25,268 nt of DNA from the NCBI GenBank assembly GCA_021808205.1, contig JAKBCD010000002.1, forward strand, positions 1 through 25,268. The letters are read 5' to 3'. This document shows, in pieces, positions 22,292 to 25,268 of the stretch. Numbering within the stretch: position 1 is the first letter of the stretch; every line of letters starts with the position of its first letter. The position numbers were made by a program, and so were the translations under genes. Origin of the DNA: Pseudomonadota bacterium (GTDB lineage Bacteria > Pseudomonadota > Alphaproteobacteria > Acetobacterales > Acetobacteraceae). A model generated the notes under the pieces. The model had not been told where the DNA came from, did no database searches, and saw only the letters and a program-made list of their open reading frames with translations.

Positions 22292-24157
22292 TCAGATATT
22301 CTGCGCGGCCAGGGTCTCGCACACAGGGGTGGCGGACGGCCGGAACTCCAACCCCTCAAAGTCGCCAGCATCGCGCCAGCGGCGAAGCAGATCATCAAAA
22401 GCATGAAAACCCGGGCCATAGGGTTCGCCGAAGATGGTGTAGCGCGTCACCTCCAGCCCCTCGTTGTTATTATAGCCGGGCGTGCATGATTCCCAGAAAT
22501 TCGTATCGAGCATCAGATTGGCGCGGATAGTCTCGACCCATGCCGCTTCGCCTTCCCGGCTGGGTTCAACAGTTGCGGCTCCGCGCGCCATGGCTTCTGC
22601 GACGATATGCGCGATATGGCTGCCCTGTTGATCGTACATCTGCGTGATGCTACCCGAAACGCCACCCTGCAGATAACCGGTGAAGAACATACCTGGAAAA
22701 TTATGCACACTCATACCATGCAGCGTCCTGAAACCGTTGGCCCAATGCTCATACAACGACAGCCCGTTGCGCCCTTCTACAATATCAATGCCATAGCGGC
22801 GACGCAGATCGGTCGTGGTCTCGAATCCGCTGGCATAGATGATACAATCGACTTCATATCCTATGCCATTGGCGATAATGCCATGTTCCGTGATCTCCGA
22901 GATGCCTTTCGCAGCGGAGACGTCGACCAGCGTTACGTTCGGCCGGTTGAAAGTCGGCAGATAATCGTCATTGAAACACGGACGCTTGCATAGGAAGCGA
23001 TACCAGGGCTTCAAAATCTCGGCTGTCTTCGGGTCTTTCACAATGCTGTCTACCCGTTGGCGAATGCGCTCCATGGCGCGATAGTCCTCGATCTCACGCA
23101 ACTCCATCAATTGCGCGAAGCTCATGTCGGGCCAGCCTGCGGCCTTGCGCGCGGCCTGGATGTTGCGGTTGATCTCGCTCCAGCCGTCACAGATCAGATC
23201 GACATCGTCCTTGTTGAAAATCTCGTTGATGCCGATATGGAAATTGCGCATGCGTTGCAACTGCCAGCCCGGCTCCTGACGCTTCGCCCATTCCTGATCG
23301 GTCGGCCGGTTACCACGATCGTCGATATAGGATGGTGTACGCTGAAACACGTAGAGTTTATCAGCATATTTGGCGAGATAAGGGACGCATTGCACCGCGG
23401 TGGCGCCGGTACCGATGATCGCCACCTTCTTGCCAGCTAGCTTGTCCAGTTCAGGGATTGCCCAATCGCCACCGGTGTAGTGGTAATCCCAACGCGTCGT
23501 GTGGAAGCTGTGGCCCTTGAAGCGCTTGATGCCCGGCACGCCCGGCAGTTTCGGCCGGTTGAGAGGACCAGGCGCCATGACGATATAGCGCGCGCGTACA
23601 TCGTCGCCACGATTGGTTCCGATGCGCCAGCGGTTGAGCGTCTCATCCCAGCGGATGGATTTTACCACGGTGCCGAACAAGGCGTGCCGATAGAGGTCGA
23701 AATGCCGCCCCATCTGCTGGCAATAAGCGAAAATCTCGCTGCCATAAGCGTAGCGATCCTTGGGCATGTAGCCCAACTCCTCCAGCAGCGGCAAATAACT
23801 GTAGGATTCGACATCGCATTGCACGCCCGGATAGCGATTCCAGTACCAAACGCCACCGAAATCACCGCTCCTGTCGATGATGCGGATACTATTGACGCCG
23901 ACCGACTTCAGCCTGCCCGCAGCGATCAGCCCAGCAAATCCGCCACCCAGCACCACCACATCCGTCTCGTCCGCTAGCGACTCGCGCTGCGGAATCGGCT
24001 CATACGGTTCGAACTCGAGAAACTCTTCAAGTTCACCTGTGACTTCCAAGTATTGCGCAAAACCTTCGGGGCGGCGGCGTCTATCCGCTTGCTGCCGGTA
24101 TTTCTCGCGCAATGCCAGCAAATCGATGTCTGGGGTGAGCGTGGGTTCGCATTTCAT
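22292..24157 (-). CDS. Baeyer-Villiger-type flavin monooxygenase
   Basis: This 621-residue FAD/NADPH enzyme would insert an oxygen atom into a ketone (ester or lactone formation). Motifs: FAD-binding GGGFAG (71-76), the BVMO fingerprint FKGHSFHTTRWD (213-224), and a second Rossmann site IIGTGATAVQ (NADPH). The extra N-terminal 60 residues and the length place it with the larger cyclohexanone/phenylacetone/steroid-type BVMOs. The ATG at 24157 has no strong ribosome site. A sigma-70-like promoter is predicted about 90 bp upstream. It is the first gene of a likely operon with the dioxygenase and EthD genes, downstream of the TetR gene. Confidence 0.93.
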   Translation of the reverse strand: MKCEPTLTPDIDLLALREKYRQQADRRRRPEGFAQYLEVTGELEEFLEFEPYEPIPQRESLADETDVVVLGGGFAGLIAAGRLKSVGVNSIRIIDRSGDFGGVWYWNRYPGVQCDVESYSYLPLLEELGYMPKDRYAYGSEIFAYCQQMGRHFDLYRHALFGTVVKSIRWDETLNRWRIGTNRGDDVRARYIVMAPGPLNRPKLPGVPGIKRFKGHSFHTTRWDYHYTGGDWAIPELDKLAGKKVAIIGTGATAVQCVPYLAKYADKLYVFQRTPSYIDDRGNRPTDQEWAKRQEPGWQLQRMRNFHIGINEIFNKDDVDLICDGWSEINRNIQAARKAAGWPDMSFAQLMELREIEDYRAMERIRQRVDSIVKDPKTAEILKPWYRFLCKRPCFNDDYLPTFNRPNVTLVDVSAAKGISEITEHGIIANGIGYEVDCIIYASGFETTTDLRRRYGIDIVEGRNGLSLYEHWANGFRTLHGMSVHNFPGMFFTGYLQGGVSGSITQMYDQQGSHIAHIVAEAMARGAATVEPSREGEAAWVETIRANLMLDTNFWESCTPGYNNNEGLEVTRYTIFGEPYGPGFHAFDDLLRRWRDAGDFEGLEFRPSATPVCETLAAQNI

Positions 24158-24580
24158 CGCGTTTCAATCCGTGTTTTGTAAAATCGGCCCGCCAAGCAAG
24201 ACGCTTTGGCCTTTCGGTGTTTTGGCCATCCCGTCTTGATGTCATATTGTCCTATTGGACGACACGATGTCAATATCGTGGAGACGCCATGCTCCAGGAT
24301 GCTCCGGACAGGCCAGCCGACATTGCACGCGGCTGCGCCGGTGAATCGGGGCAATTGTCACCCTGTCTCGTATTTATTGGTGCAATGCGCGTCGACCGAG
24401 ATTAGGCCACAGATCTAAATAGCCTTGACTTTGAATATGTTCTTCGTTGTTCCCCGTCATACTGCAATCTTGGTCAATCCTGCAGTGACCGCGTCGGCGC
24501 CATCGGTGAGCGGCCGCGCCAGACCCATACAGCCCGGCCGAAACGTGACAGGGGCTAATGCCGGGCTTTTAGAGCCAGCT
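24158..24580. other. Gene-free regulatory spacer between TetR and monooxygenase genes
   Basis: No gene was recognised in either direction. The part near 24246-24280 holds a promoter and inverted repeats listed separately. The remaining 300 bp upstream show nothing I can name. Confidence 0.5.
24246..24280 (-). promoter_or_regulatory. Sigma-70-like promoter and overlapping operator repeats for the monooxygenase operon
   Basis: On the minus strand TTGACA (plus 24268-24273) is followed after 16 bp by GACAAT (24246-24251), 4 of 6 to the -10 consensus. Two inverted repeats overlap it: CACGAT-N6-ATCGTG (24263-24268 / 24275-24280) across the -35 element and TTGTCC-N4-GGACGA (24247-24262, 5 of 6 paired) across the -10. 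A repressor bound there would block transcription, as expected for a TetR-type regulator encoded just upstream. Confidence 0.5.
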
Positions 24581-25268
24581 TTAGGAGCTCGGCTTTCGGA
24601 CGCTTCGCTTCGCGCGCGGCGCCTCGTCCTGGCCGAGGAAACTATGAAAATCCTCGGCAGTGACCTGCAGCAATGCCCGAGCATATTCCTTGGTGGGGTC
24701 GTCCAGATATAAATCGCATGAATAGGTTAGCGCCCGCAGCAACAATATCGCGCGGGCCCGCATGGTTGCCGCGCACTTGCCCTCGGCTGCGTCACGAAAT
24801 GGTGGATTATTACGCCGAGGCCCGCCAACAGCTCTCCGGTGAGCGTCTCCAGTGCCCGCATATGCGCACTGCTCGTCCGCCGTACCTCGAGGATGATGGA
24901 TAGTGGCGCGCGCTCCTTCGCCACGAATCGCGTCACCTCTTCAATCCACTTGTGCAGTTGCTTGAGCGACGGCTTGGGCCCGGGTAATGTCGCCATGAAG
25001 GCCTTGGCACGGGGAATCCAGTCGGCAATGAGATCGGTCAATATCTCGGACTTATCTTTGTAGTGCAGGTACAATGTCTGGCGCCGCAGACCGGCGGCCA
25101 AGGCGATCTCATCCATCGTCGTGGCATCATAATGATGCTCATAAAACAGGTCGCGGGCCGCATTTCTGATCCGGCTGCGGGTCAGATCGCGATGGGCCTC
25201 TCTGAGCGGAGTCGCGTTTTTCGTAACCGGTGCGAGCCCCCCACGGCATGTGCCGTTATCTACCGTTT
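24581..25268 (-). pseudogene. TetR/AcrR-family regulator, frameshifted and cut by the window edge
   Basis: This is a DNA-binding repressor of the TetR type, probably controlling the neighbouring monooxygenase operon. The helix-turn-helix is clear: RSRIRNAARDLFYEHHYDATTMDEIALAAG and LRRQTLYLHYKDKSEILTDLI. Reading back past the ATG at 25116, the frame stays open to the edge (25268) and includes family-typical residues, so the true start is at or beyond the edge. Near 24800-24815 the frame breaks: the first frame ends in unrelated residues at 24727, while another frame continues as FRDAAEGKCAATMRARAILLLRALTYSC to a stop at 24581, completing a normal-length protein. A single-base indel explains this; a sequencing error cannot be ruled out. 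Confidence 0.85.

Noticed and set aside
22228..22419. N-terminal extension of the dioxygenase
   Set aside because: The extension overlaps the monooxygenase end and a ribosome site precedes the ATG at 22227.

Overview
The window looks like accessory DNA of a GC-rich alphaproteobacterium. The DUF736 / DUF2493 / toprim plasmid module, the terminator style and the codon use all recall Acetobacteraceae such as Acidiphilium or Acidocella, but the genus is an inference. No tRNA, rRNA or CRISPR array was seen.

Region 1 (1-2913) is mobile-element debris. An IS21-type istA is broken by a 41-bp insertion and fused in frame to the tail of an unrelated gene. A one-TM protein of plasmid-mobilisation type follows, then a complete Phd/YefM-PIN toxin-antitoxin pair with a palindromic operator.

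Region 2 (2914-15815) is the main find: a 12.3-kb, tightly packed, plus-strand operon for using guanidine as a nitrogen source. A sigma-54 promoter (GG-N10-GC, 3319-3335) is predicted to start transcription at about 3346, exactly at the 5' edge of a guanidine-I (ykkC) riboswitch (3346-3480). The core enzymes form a full route: a biotin-dependent urea/guanidine carboxylase, two DUF1989-type subunits (UAAP1 and UAAP2, the carboxyguanidine deiminase CgdAB) and allophanate hydrolase. Together they would take guanidine to 3 NH3 plus CO2. Five further genes precede them: a metallophosphoesterase, an APC permease, an AbiEii-fold nucleotidyltransferase, a GlnT-type glutamine synthetase-like ligase and a MetX-like alpha/beta hydrolase. 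Their role in guanidine metabolism is not known to me.

Region 3 (15816-20437) is a plasmid/ICE-type backbone, mostly on the minus strand: toprim/DUF7146 protein, DUF2493 protein and DUF736 protein. The last two have homologous structured leaders. A decayed, inverted second DUF736 tail is also present. An AbrB-type antitoxin with a truncated VapC closes this part.

Region 4 (20434-25268, minus strand) is a catabolic cluster: a frameshifted TetR regulator running off the window edge, a Baeyer-Villiger-type flavin monooxygenase, a TauD-type dioxygenase and two tandem EthD-like proteins. A sigma-70-like promoter overlapped by inverted repeats lies ahead of the monooxygenase. The substrate cannot be read from the sequence.
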